Origin: an uncultured Roseburia sp.
GTDB lineage: Bacteria > Bacillota > Clostridia > Lachnospirales > Lachnospiraceae
DNA length: 64,000 nucleotides
Direction of reading: 5' to 3'
Assembly: GCA_900539115.1 (NCBI GenBank)
Contig: UQAQ01000006.1
Span: 32,867-96,866, forward strand
Shown here: in pieces, positions 16,230 through 23,905 of the stretch
Layout of the letters: every line of letters begins with the position of its first letter
Position numbering within the stretch: position 1 is the first letter of the stretch
Notes under the pieces: generated by a model
The model's input: only the letters and a program-made list of their open reading frames with translations
What the model was told of the DNA's origin: nothing
Databases searched by the model: none
Made by a program: the position numbers and the translations under genes

Positions 16230-16258
16230 ACTATACCATTTCACATAAAAAAAGTAAA
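16230..16258 (-). promoter_or_regulatory. Promoter of the riboswitch operon
   Basis: TTTACT (16253-16258), 17-bp spacer, TATAGT (16230-16235), with an RNA start near 16223 just before the riboswitch. The -35 lies inside the 3' arm of the terminator of the preceding gene. Confidence 0.65.
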
Positions 16259-16281
16259 GAGCCGATAACTCTTTACTTTTT
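16247..16281 (-). terminator. Terminator of the CAP-protein operon
   Basis: AAAGTAAAGAG pairs with CTCTTTACTTT around a 7-nt loop and is followed by seven T on the minus strand, 15 nt after the stop at 16296. Confidence 0.88.
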
Positions 16282-16295
16282 CAAATGTAACTATT

Positions 16296-17078
16296 TTAGC
16301 TAAAAAACATTTGTGCCCAGTAACGCTTCATTCCTGTTGTTGTCTCGACATATCCTATTGCCATATAACGATATTTCTCAGACAAAATATTCGCACGATG
16401 TCCCGGGGAACTCATCCAGTTACTTACTACTTGCTCCGGTGATGTCTGCCCTGCTGCAATATTTTCTCCTGCTGAAAAATAAGAACCAATGCCTACTTCT
16501 TTAAACACAGAATAACATTTCTCGCCATTTGGCCGAGTATGGGAAAAGGATTCCGTAAGCTCTTTCGCACGAATTGCGGCAGCCTGACTCAATTTGCTAT
16601 GCAAATTCAATGCCTGCAAATTTTCCTTTGACCTCTCAACATTAACAAGGCGCAATACTTCTTTTTCGTAATTTGCCGCTTGCTCTGTGATCGTTACCTG
16701 CGGAGCAAGGGTTGGCGCCGGAGTCGCTGACGGGGTCGGCGTCGGCGTCGGGGTTGCCTCCGTATCTTGTAAAGCTTCTTTTATCGTAATCTTATAAACG
16801 ATTTTTTTCTTTCCTGTTTTTGCCTGTAAGCGAACAGTTCCCTTCTTTTTTGCCAGAATGAAAACTGATTTTTTTTCGCCTTTGTAAACATGAATTTTAT
16901 TCTTTCCGGAAAGTGTTTTCCAGACCACTCGCTTCTTTGCATTTTTAATGGTTAAACGTTTAAGCTCTCTGACACGCATAGTAAACTTCTTTTGTACCGT
17001 TTTTGCCTCTGCGGTTCCCGGCACAAGAACACTCAATACCAATGAAAATGTCAATAAGAGCGCTGCTATTTTCTTCAT
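16296..17078 (-). CDS. Secreted CAP/SCP-domain protein
   Basis: A 260-aa exported protein. It has a signal peptide (about 1-25), a small basic beta region (26-100) like the Lys-rich domains of its neighbours, a Thr/Pro spacer (TPTPTPTPSATPAPT) and a C-terminal CAP domain (about 135-260). The CAP motifs SFSHTRPNGE, SAGENIAAG and WMSSPGHRANIL are clear, as in the YkwD family. Function of bacterial CAP proteins is mostly unknown. It follows the DUF4177 gene by 20 nt and is probably co-transcribed with it. Confidence 0.9.
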   Translation of the reverse strand: MKKIAALLLTFSLVLSVLVPGTAEAKTVQKKFTMRVRELKRLTIKNAKKRVVWKTLSGKNKIHVYKGEKKSVFILAKKKGTVRLQAKTGKKKIVYKITIKEALQDTEATPTPTPTPSATPAPTLAPQVTITEQAANYEKEVLRLVNVERSKENLQALNLHSKLSQAAAIRAKELTESFSHTRPNGEKCYSVFKEVGIGSYFSAGENIAAGQTSPEQVVSNWMSSPGHRANILSEKYRYMAIGYVETTTGMKRYWAQMFFS

Positions 17079-17098
17079 ATCTTTTCCTTTCCGCGAAC

Positions 17099-17356
17099 TC
17101 AGATTTTTTCAAATACCATCGTCGCTTGAATTCGGTCTCCGCCTAAAAGTCCACCGCTCTGCGCCGAAGCCGTCGTAATAGTATGCAGGCGGTAGCCCTT
17201 TGCTGCCTGCTCATTTAACACTTCTTCCAGTGCGGACAGATTTCCGGAACCGGTTCCTAAAAATTTTTCTTTCAATGTTACCTGTAAAACTACGTACTGC
17301 AGCCCGTCTCTTCCGGATGCTGTCGAATAAGTAGATGAATCTGCGTAATTTGCCAT
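17099..17356 (-). CDS. DUF4177-family small protein
   Basis: An 85-aa cytosolic-looking protein with YVVLQVTLKEKF followed by LSALEEVLNEQAAKGYRLH and a final MVFEK, the pattern of DUF4177 proteins. Their function is unknown. A GGAGG site lies 8 nt before ATG. Confidence 0.75.
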   Translation of the reverse strand: MANYADSSTYSTASGRDGLQYVVLQVTLKEKFLGTGSGNLSALEEVLNEQAAKGYRLHTITTASAQSGGLLGGDRIQATMVFEKI

Positions 17357-17403
17357 ATGTGTTTCCTCCGTTTCCTTGTTGGTCTTTTATTACTACATTT
17401 TTA

Positions 17404-17432
17404 AGTATACAGGAAAATGAGTGGAGATGCAA
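17404..17432 (-). promoter_or_regulatory. Promoter of the DUF4177-CAP unit
   Basis: TTGCAT (17427-17432), 17-bp spacer, TATACT (17404-17409) on the minus strand, downstream of the RloB stop. Confidence 0.65.
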
Positions 17433-17469
17433 GGAAATGGGGCTGGGAATTAGAGGAAATATGAGGTTC

Positions 17470-18156
17470 CTATTTTTCCTCCAAGTATCTTGTCAATTCT
17501 TGTACCAACTTATAAACCATTGTTCCCGGATCGTAATGGGACGGTTTGTCAATTTCATCACGAAACGATGCCATCCTCCGTTTTGCATTGTTAATTGCAG
17601 TATTTACTCCATCAAAAGAATCCACTAAATCATATATATTTTCATAATTCTTACGATAATAGCCATCTCCTAATTGATATTGTTTAAATATCTCATCTAG
17701 CTTATTCTGCCAATCGCTCCGATGGAGTGCCGAATCGCTATAATAAAAATGCAAATACAACCAATACTCAAACGATTGATTGCTCCACGCTATTTTATAG
17801 CCTTTTTGAGTTCCCTCTTCTATTGCCTGATTAAAATCTTCAAAATCATCCTTATCAAAAACAACCCATATATTTTGGTACATCACCTTGGCATTTTTAA
17901 CTATTCTCTCCGTCGCTTGAATCAAACTTCCCGTCGCACAGCCTTCTCCGCATATATCTATAAAAGGCACTTCAACAACATCTATATTTCCACCAATCTT
18001 TTCTTCAATTCGTTGTTGAATCCCCCTAAAATAAAGCGGTTCCGTTTTTTCACCTTCTGTTACAATCAAAAAGGAGTTTGCTCGCGGGCTTTTGAATTCA
18101 TGCTTTCTTTGTTCCCGTTGTTGTCTCCGCTTTTTAAACAAATCATCCGTTCCCAT
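17470..18156 (-). CDS. rloB: RloB-like (AbiLii-type) TOPRIM-like defence protein
   Basis: A 228-aa RloB-family protein. The N-terminus is highly basic (residues 8-20), followed by IVTEGEKTEPLYFRG (31-45) and VVFDKDDFEDF (about 97-107), the acidic motifs of a TOPRIM-like nuclease fold. SFEYWLYLHF is also typical. RloB proteins are encoded next to RloA ATPases, and the pair corresponds to AbiLi/AbiLii. The start abuts the RloA stop (TAAATG), so the two are coupled. Both genes are AT-rich relative to their neighbours, which suggests an acquired defence cassette. RNase or tRNA targeting is not shown here. Confidence 0.85.
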   Translation of the reverse strand: MGTDDLFKKRRQQREQRKHEFKSPRANSFLIVTEGEKTEPLYFRGIQQRIEEKIGGNIDVVEVPFIDICGEGCATGSLIQATERIVKNAKVMYQNIWVVFDKDDFEDFNQAIEEGTQKGYKIAWSNQSFEYWLYLHFYYSDSALHRSDWQNKLDEIFKQYQLGDGYYRKNYENIYDLVDSFDGVNTAINNAKRRMASFRDEIDKPSHYDPGTMVYKLVQELTRYLEEK

Positions 18157-19350
18157 TTATTCGCCTTCTTTCAAATCAAAATCCTTGATATAAGGAATAC
18201 CTCCATATACGCCTGCCAAGTAATCTTTTTCAAACGAAGCATCCGATCTAATTTTGAAATCAGATAATGCACACAACTCGGAATATCCAAATTCATCTTT
18301 TTGAACAAACCAAATTTGATCCCGTCTAAAAAACTTTTTATCCATTAATGTAGTGTCATGTGTAGTATAAATTAATTGTGCCAAAGACTCTTCATCATAA
18401 AATAGATCTATAATAAATTTTAGCAGCAATGGATGTAATTTTATATTCAATTCATCTACAAAAATAGAACCGCCATTTAAAACAGCTAATCTTGCATAGA
18501 TAAACAGCATAATACTTTTTATCGTACCTTCTGACTCCAAATATAAACTTAACGGATATTCTTCCCCATCTTTTCCTTTATGAAAAGTATAGAATTTCAT
18601 ATTCTTTTCACTATCATCATAAACAATATCCTGAATCCCTGTATCAATTGCAGATAAAAATTCAACCAATTTTTCTTTATCACGATCAATTACTTGCGGC
18701 AAAAGTTCTTCCAATATATCGGTATCTTCACAAAAATTTGTAGGAACAACCAGTGTACTCATAATTGCTGAATAAACACTGGTAAATACATCTGTTTTTA
18801 ATTTTAATTTATTGAAAAAAGAAAGTGCCAGCGTTTCGCTCGGGATTTGTTCCTTATATAGATCACATTCCTTTCTCACAGAAGGACCAAACTCAACAGT
18901 ATCTGTCGTTCTCTCTAAAATGGTTACCGTTCTGTTAGTCTCAAGGTTTTTACGATACATCCATTCCGTCACAATACATTGCGCGTTGTATTCAAATCCA
19001 TATTTGTATTCGTATCCTCTATAAATTTCGACAATTTCGAATTCAGAATTCTCTTCTGTTTTTTCAAAAGAAAATGGCACATAATATCTATCAATTGCGT
19101 TTTTTTCACCCTCTCCAACATTATTAAGAGATTCCATAATAATTCTTTGGAAAAGAGACATTGCCATATATAAATTTGACTTTCCACTTGCATTTGCTCC
19201 ATAAATAGCTGCAACTCTCAGAAATTTTTCTTTCATTCCAATATCAATTAAATTGCATTCATGTTCTTTATAGGCTTTAATCGCTGTCATGTCTAAAACT
19301 GTCTCTTCTTTAAAAGACAAAACATTTTTTACTATAAATTGTACCAGCAT
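18157..19350 (-). CDS. rloA: RloA-like (AbiLi-type) AAA/SMC-like ATPase
   Basis: A 397-aa ATPase of the AAA_15/AAA_21 group found in phage-defence pairs. It starts with LVQFIVKNVLSFKEETVLDM, has Walker A YGANASGKSNL (50-60), a Walker B-like GGSIFVDELNIKLHP near 300, and YTTHDTTLMD near 335 with the switch His. It likely senses infection and holds or releases RloB; that role is inferred from related systems such as AbiL and PARIS. GGGAGG lies 9 nt before ATG, behind a near-consensus promoter. Confidence 0.87.
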   Translation of the reverse strand: MLVQFIVKNVLSFKEETVLDMTAIKAYKEHECNLIDIGMKEKFLRVAAIYGANASGKSNLYMAMSLFQRIIMESLNNVGEGEKNAIDRYYVPFSFEKTEENSEFEIVEIYRGYEYKYGFEYNAQCIVTEWMYRKNLETNRTVTILERTTDTVEFGPSVRKECDLYKEQIPSETLALSFFNKLKLKTDVFTSVYSAIMSTLVVPTNFCEDTDILEELLPQVIDRDKEKLVEFLSAIDTGIQDIVYDDSEKNMKFYTFHKGKDGEEYPLSLYLESEGTIKSIMLFIYARLAVLNGGSIFVDELNIKLHPLLLKFIIDLFYDEESLAQLIYTTHDTTLMDKKFFRRDQIWFVQKDEFGYSELCALSDFKIRSDASFEKDYLAGVYGGIPYIKDFDLKEGE

Positions 19351-19376
19351 ATCACAACACCTCCCTCATAAGATAT

Positions 19377-19405
19377 AATATACTATTTTGAATTTATTAT
19401 GTCAA
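19377..19405 (-). promoter_or_regulatory. Promoter of rloA-rloB
   Basis: TTGACA (19400-19405), 17-bp spacer, TATATT (19377-19382). The leader is about 25 nt. Confidence 0.75.
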
Positions 19406-19430
19406 TATTTTTGTGATTTTTTCACATTTT

Positions 19431-20093
19431 TTATGTTGTAATATCGCTTTTATGCAAGTACGGTGTCAGTTCTGTTACACTTTCTTCAATAGAAACATAC
19501 TCATAATTCAAAAACTCTTCCCTCTCCGTCATTCCGGTCAATACCGCCACGAAATCCACTCCCGCACTCTGGGCTGTTTTTGCATCTACAATACTGTCTC
19601 CCACATAAAGAACCTGATTTTTGCTGATATTCAATTTCTCAATTGCTGCCAGCAGTCCTTCCGGATCCGGTTTCTCGTTTATCACATCGTCGCCGCCTAC
19701 TATCACATTGATAACATTCATGGCATTGTTTTTCTCTAATATCTGCTCAATCCTATAATGATACTTTGTTGTAACAATCCCCAAAAGGATTTTATTATTT
19801 CTAAGTTTTTCCAGTTCTTTTAGCACGCCATCATAAAGGCGGGTATTGTCTACCATGACCAAATCCGCTTTTTCTTTAAAATACTGAGTAAACTTCTGTG
19901 CTGTCTCTTCGTCTTGTATCCCCGTCAATTCAAACAATGTATCTTTCAACGAGAGCCCAATTGTCCTTTGAATGGTCTTCGTGTCCTGCGCTTGAAATCC
20001 AAGTTTTTCCAACGCATGGTTGATACTTAATACGATTCCATTTGTAGAATCACCTAATGTATAATCAAAATCAAAAATTACTGCTTTGTACAT
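19431..20093 (-). CDS. HAD-superfamily phosphatase (phosphoglycolate phosphatase-like)
   Basis: A 220-aa HAD hydrolase. Motif I is FDFDYT (D8 nucleophile, D10 acid), motif II is IVTTK near 106, and motifs III/IV are EKPDPEG and VGDSIVDAKTA. The helical cap between residues 15 and 80 is of the Gph/PpaX type. It removes phosphate from a small molecule; the exact substrate cannot be read from sequence. GAGGTG precedes the ATG. It is upstream of the RloA promoter and not obviously linked to the defence pair. Confidence 0.87.
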   Translation of the reverse strand: MYKAVIFDFDYTLGDSTNGIVLSINHALEKLGFQAQDTKTIQRTIGLSLKDTLFELTGIQDEETAQKFTQYFKEKADLVMVDNTRLYDGVLKELEKLRNNKILLGIVTTKYHYRIEQILEKNNAMNVINVIVGGDDVINEKPDPEGLLAAIEKLNISKNQVLYVGDSIVDAKTAQSAGVDFVAVLTGMTEREEFLNYEYVSIEESVTELTPYLHKSDITT

Positions 20094-20564
20094 TTTTTCA
20101 CCTCGAGTTTCTGAATTGCTAAATTTTTATTTCATGGTGGATACAAATAGATTTTGACCCACATTCTTATTTTCAACAAATAACCATATATTTTTATCAT
20201 CATTTTTGGTTCCAACAGAAATCAATCAATTCAAACCACAATTTGAATCAGCTGTTTTGACCCCAGCAATAGTTTTGTATCTCAAACCACATAAAACCAC
20301 TTTCTTATATGGTTTATTTTTGCTTTTTTATACACAGACCAAAGCAAAGTCAAAAATCCTTTGGTCTATTTCTAAAAATTTTCCATGGAATCAAATCCAA
20401 CATATCTCCCAGACAATTACAACTCCTCCCTGCACCCTCACAACACTTTTCCCAGATAATCACAAACTGCCCACACGCCATATCCCACCAACAATCACAG
20501 GCCACCGTGGCAAGCGGGCTCACATCGCATGTTCCGCAAATGCCGCCAAGCACAACAAACGTTG
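20094..20564. other. Intergenic stretch without a recognised gene
   Basis: About 470 bp between the HAD gene and the rpsI terminator. The left half is AT-rich with scattered short direct repeats on the minus strand (TGTGGTTTGA twice, GGGTCAAAA twice). Open frames here lack ribosome sites and family resemblance. It may be decayed sequence. Confidence 0.5.
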
Positions 20565-20600
20565 CAAAAAAGACCCGAAACGCATGCGTTCCGGGCCTTT
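20565..20600 (-). terminator. Terminator of rplM-rpsI
   Basis: AGGCCCGGAACGC pairs with GCGTTTCGGGTCT across a palindromic centre and is followed by a T run on the minus strand, about 27 nt after the rpsI stop. Confidence 0.88.
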
Positions 20601-20626
20601 GATATCCATATTTCGCAGATAACTGC

Positions 20627-21019
20627 TTATCGTTTACTAAACTGAGGAGCTCTACGTGCTTTCTTGAGACCGTATTTCTTACGCTCTTTCATACGTGGGT
20701 CACGTGTGAGGTATCCGGCTTTCTTCAATGTAGGTCTGAGATCCAAGTCATATTTGTTCAATGCTCTTGCGATACCATGACGAATGGCACCAGCCTGACC
20801 TGTAAATCCGCCACCTTTTACATTTACGATTACGTCAAATTTGTCTGCCATGTTTGTAGCTTCCAAAGGCTGACGTACGATGATTTTCAATGTTTCAAGT
20901 CCGAAGTACTCGTCCATGTCTTTTTTATTAATTGTAACTTTTCCTGTTCCTGGTACAAGATATACACGTGCTACGCTTGATTTTCTTCTACCTGTTCCGT
21001 AATATTTTTCACTAGCCAA
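20627..21019 (-). CDS. rpsI: 30S ribosomal protein S9
   Basis: A 130-aa uS9 protein of the small-subunit head whose C-terminal tail reaches the P site. YYGTGRRKSSVARVYL near the start and the conserved C-terminal KKARRAPQFSKR are diagnostic. It is the second gene of the rplM-rpsI pair, 23 nt after rplM, and is followed by a terminator. Confidence 0.98.
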   Translation of the reverse strand: MASEKYYGTGRRKSSVARVYLVPGTGKVTINKKDMDEYFGLETLKIIVRQPLEATNMADKFDVIVNVKGGGFTGQAGAIRHGIARALNKYDLDLRPTLKKAGYLTRDPRMKERKKYGLKKARRAPQFSKR

Positions 21020-21042
21020 TGTTATTTCCTCCTTTCAACCAA

Positions 21043-21471
21043 TTAAATGTCCAGAACTTCTGGCTTCTGTGCAGCATGTTTGTGATCCGGTCCAGCATAT
21101 ACAAACAATTTTTTAAGCATCTGTCTTCCCAAAGGTCCCTTTGGAAGCATACCTTTTACTGCATGAGTGATAACATACTCTGGCTTCTTCTCTTTCATCT
21201 CTTTGAGTGTAGTCTCTTTCATACCGCCTACATACTCTGAATGATGATAATAAATCTTCTGAAGGTCTTTCTTACCTGTTGTAACGATTTTGTCTGCGTT
21301 CACAACGATAACATAATCACCTGTATCAATATGAGGGGTGTAGATTGGTTTATTCTTACCTCTCAAAACATTTGCAATTTCAGATGCAAGACGTCCCAAG
21401 GTTTTTCCTTCGGCATCTACTACATACCATTTTCTTTCCACATCGGATGGACTTGCCATATAACTTTTCAT
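21043..21471 (-). CDS. rplM: 50S ribosomal protein L13
   Basis: A 142-aa uL13 protein, an early-assembly protein of the large subunit. GKTLGRLASEIANVLRGK, GDYVIVVNADKI and MLPKGPLGRQML are typical. It is the first gene of the pair, preceded by TTAGGAGG and a structured leader that probably mediates autogenous control. Confidence 0.98.
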   Translation of the reverse strand: MKSYMASPSDVERKWYVVDAEGKTLGRLASEIANVLRGKNKPIYTPHIDTGDYVIVVNADKIVTTGKKDLQKIYYHHSEYVGGMKETTLKEMKEKKPEYVITHAVKGMLPKGPLGRQMLKKLFVYAGPDHKHAAQKPEVLDI

Positions 21472-21601
21472 CCTGGAAACCTCCTAATATAATTTCTTCT
21501 CGCACAAAACGTGCGCTTCCTGTATACAATAATGCATAAATAACTTTGGTGCCTCATGAAATCCATCTGAAATGTCCGGAACAGATGCTTTCACGTCACA
21601 C
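21472..21601 (-). ncRNA. Putative L13 leader RNA
   Basis: A leader of about 130 nt between the promoter and rplM, with two clear stems on the minus strand: CATCTG/CAGATG and CGCAC/GTGCG, the latter about 15 nt before the ribosome site. Its position matches the L13 leader known upstream of rplM in Firmicutes, which L13 binds to repress its own operon. Identification is by position and structure, not by a covariance search. Confidence 0.6.
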
Positions 21602-21607
21602 TTGCTT

Positions 21608-21636
21608 ATTATATTACATTTTCGTCTGCTTGTCAA
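21608..21636 (-). promoter_or_regulatory. Promoter of rplM-rpsI
   Basis: Perfect consensus: TTGACA (21631-21636), 17-bp spacer, TATAAT (21608-21613). Confidence 0.92.
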
Positions 21637-21639
21637 CAG

Positions 21640-21680
21640 AAAAAATGGCTGCATCTGACATTTTTCAGATACAGCCATTG
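21640..21680 (-). terminator. Terminator of the FN3-protein gene
   Basis: ATGGCTGTATCTGA pairs with TCAGATGCAGCCAT (one mismatch) and is followed by a T run. The -35 of the rplM promoter starts within a few bases. Confidence 0.9.
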
Positions 21681-21697
21681 GAAAATCGCTTTTTTTC

Positions 21698-22945
21698 TTA
21701 GTAATTGTAATTGATCAGCTGTGCATCGTTTGAAACTGTCTTCTTGCCAACTTTAATCTTAGCAACTACTTTAATATAATATGTTTTATATTTGTTCAAT
21801 TTCTTTTTGCCAAATTTTGTAAGTGTTACACTCTTTGCCTTTTTGCTGAGAGATTTCACTTTTTTGTATTTTCCGTCTCTGCTTGTAGACATCAACACAT
21901 TGTAACCCTTTGTACCGGAAACTTTTGCCCATTTCAATTTAATCTTTGCATTGCTGGAACGGAGAGAATAATGTTTCTTTCCTGTTACATTGCTGAGCCA
22001 GAAATAACGATATCCGGACCATCCGCTGTAGATCTTTGTCACACCGTTTGTTGCATAAAGACGAACGCGGTATTTGTATGGTGTGTTTTTACGGAATTTT
22101 GTAGAAGCAGAGTACGTTGAAGAACTGGAAATTGTCTTAATAAGCTTTCCTTTCAAATTACGTACTTCCAATTCATATCCGTTTGCTGTTCTATTTGGAT
22201 CTGATGCCTGGAATGTAATTGTACCCGCAGGAGCACTTCCTGTGTAAACACCAAAATTAGAGGTAGATGGTGTAGCCGGTGCAGTCAATACTGTGCCTGT
22301 GTTGCCAGTAGGAAGAGAAGTTCCTGCTGTCTGTGTGTAGGTTACTGTAGTATAACTATCCGAAGCTTTAAAACCACTGGATGAAGTACGGCATGCTACA
22401 ACGTTAAATCCGTACCAGGTTGCCGGTGCAAGATTTCCAACTGTTGCAGAAGTTGTTGTTACACTTAAGTTTGGTACGATATTGTCATAACGGCTGGTAA
22501 TATCGTAGGAAGTTGCACCTGTTGCCGGTGTCCAGCTGAAACTGATCGCATTTTCTGTTACTGCAGTTACCGTTGTCTGCACTTGACTTGCATCCGGAGC
22601 AGTAACTACTTCAAATGCTGCAGATTCCGGACCTTTATTTCCATTTTTATCAATGGCATATACTTTAACATAGTATGTTCTACCTGCGGACAGCTTAGAA
22701 TAACTTTCCTTGATATCCCATGCTCGTTCTGGTTCACTCCATGCCATACCATCGCTAATGGAAGTGTAATAATCATATGCGCCAATCACCGTATCCCAAG
22801 TAAATTCAACAGAATTATCCGTTGCCCTCGTCTGTCTCAGATTTGTCGGTGTACTCAATGCCGCCTCTGACGTTGTCGGTACAAATGCTACCGCAGCCAT
22901 CAGAAAAATAAAAGTTACAATTGCCTTTACATAGTTTTTCATCAA
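21698..22945 (-). CDS. Secreted fibronectin type III repeat protein
   Basis: A 415-aa exported protein with a signal peptide (about 1-28) and three to four FN3-like beta domains. Their hallmarks recur: TNLRQTRATDNSVEFTW, then AISFSWTPATGATSYDI, and IKLKWAKVSGTKGYNVLM near residue 330, each followed by a Tyr-containing strand such as TYYVKVYA or TYYIKVVA. The C-terminal part is Lys-rich. No LPxTG anchor is seen. Likely a wall-associated adhesion or binding protein; the ligand is unknown. It ends in a strong terminator. Confidence 0.85.
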   Translation of the reverse strand: MMKNYVKAIVTFIFLMAAVAFVPTTSEAALSTPTNLRQTRATDNSVEFTWDTVIGAYDYYTSISDGMAWSEPERAWDIKESYSKLSAGRTYYVKVYAIDKNGNKGPESAAFEVVTAPDASQVQTTVTAVTENAISFSWTPATGATSYDITSRYDNIVPNLSVTTTSATVGNLAPATWYGFNVVACRTSSSGFKASDSYTTVTYTQTAGTSLPTGNTGTVLTAPATPSTSNFGVYTGSAPAGTITFQASDPNRTANGYELEVRNLKGKLIKTISSSSTYSASTKFRKNTPYKYRVRLYATNGVTKIYSGWSGYRYFWLSNVTGKKHYSLRSSNAKIKLKWAKVSGTKGYNVLMSTSRDGKYKKVKSLSKKAKSVTLTKFGKKKLNKYKTYYIKVVAKIKVGKKTVSNDAQLINYNY

Positions 22946-23068
22946 ACTATACTCCTTTCTCTTTTTGATCGTCCTCTTTTAGTACGATACAATATATGTT
23001 TATTTTACTTCCTTGTACCATACTTTGTCAACTAAATCTTGTTTCGAAAATCAAACTTTACCTTGTTT

Positions 23069-23905
23069 TTACAGAGATTTCTCAATCCAGCTGCCAAGGA
23101 CATCGGAAAGGACGGTACGCTGTCCGCAGAGTCCATGGTTTGTATGCAGAACTTTGTAACAATATTTTCCACTTCCCGGCTGATCTGTCAAGCGGTTATA
23201 AAGCGGCCGGATCATAATATCCGGCGGTGCTACCGTATCTTTTTGGGCTGCGATAAACAAAACATTTTGGTCTTTTAAATGATCATATGTATTGATGACC
23301 GCATATGCCTCACTTTGGTAATGCGCATTTTCGTATACTTCGCTCGCCGAAGTCATTTTGAGACACTGGCCTTCGCCCTCGATCATGATAAATAATTCTT
23401 TTTCAAGGCCATTTTGAAAGGCTGCCTGGAGATCGTACGGCGCGATGGCTGCGACACCGCGGATGAAATCCAGTTTCCCGGCAGCATTGAGTACTGTCAT
23501 GCCTCCCATGCTGTGACCGACGAGGAAAATCGCTTCCGGGTCAATATTGTACTGATCCGTTGTCGCCGGGTTGTGTGCCCATTTGGTAATGGCGACGGCG
23601 TCATCCACCAGATTGGAAAAAAGATAATTTCCCTCACTTCCCCAGGCACCGCGGTGGTTTACATGGATCACTACACAGCCCATCCGCATCAGCGCATATT
23701 CCAGATCGTTGTTGGTCGTATATCCCGGAAATCCGTGAAACATCACGACTGCCGGGTGTGGTCCTTCGTACTGTATGCCGGGTTTTAAAAGATAACCATA
23801 CAGATGACATCCTCCGCTGATGATATTGAGCGGAAGCGCATCCGGCATTTCTTCAGCTGTTTCATAATCAAAATCTGTGTAAGCATTGTTTTTATCGAAT
23901 TTCAT
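23069..23905 (-). CDS. Alpha/beta hydrolase (dipeptidyl-peptidase/esterase-like)
   Basis: A 278-aa serine hydrolase with oxyanion-hole motif FHGFPGY, nucleophile elbow GHSMGG, a later acidic residue in AQKDTVAP and the His in TNHGL. The substrate is unknown, and peptidase or esterase activity is possible. The ATG at 23905 is chosen because AAAGGAG lies 6 nt upstream; the frame is open back to 23926. The start overlaps the 3' end of truA by 14 nt, so the gene is the last member of the ecfA1-ecfA2-ecfT-truA operon. Confidence 0.85.
   Translation of the reverse strand: MKFDKNNAYTDFDYETAEEMPDALPLNIISGGCHLYGYLLKPGIQYEGPHPAVVMFHGFPGYTTNNDLEYALMRMGCVVIHVNHRGAWGSEGNYLFSNLVDDAVAITKWAHNPATTDQYNIDPEAIFLVGHSMGGMTVLNAAGKLDFIRGVAAIAPYDLQAAFQNGLEKELFIMIEGEGQCLKMTSASEVYENAHYQSEAYAVINTYDHLKDQNVLFIAAQKDTVAPPDIMIRPLYNRLTDQPGSGKYCYKVLHTNHGLCGQRTVLSDVLGSWIEKSL

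Noticed and set aside
16285..16297. GTAACTATT as a third copy of the MITE-like end (also at 7250)
   Set aside because: Only 8-9 bases match and no partner inverted repeat is found.
20350..20553. Cys-rich 67-codon minus-strand frame, possible peptide gene
   Set aside because: It starts with GTG without a ribosome site, directly after the rpsI terminator, and no maturation genes are near.
20206..20622. 138-codon plus-strand frame in the gap before rpsI
   Set aside because: It runs through the rpsI terminator, has no ribosome site and shows no family pattern.
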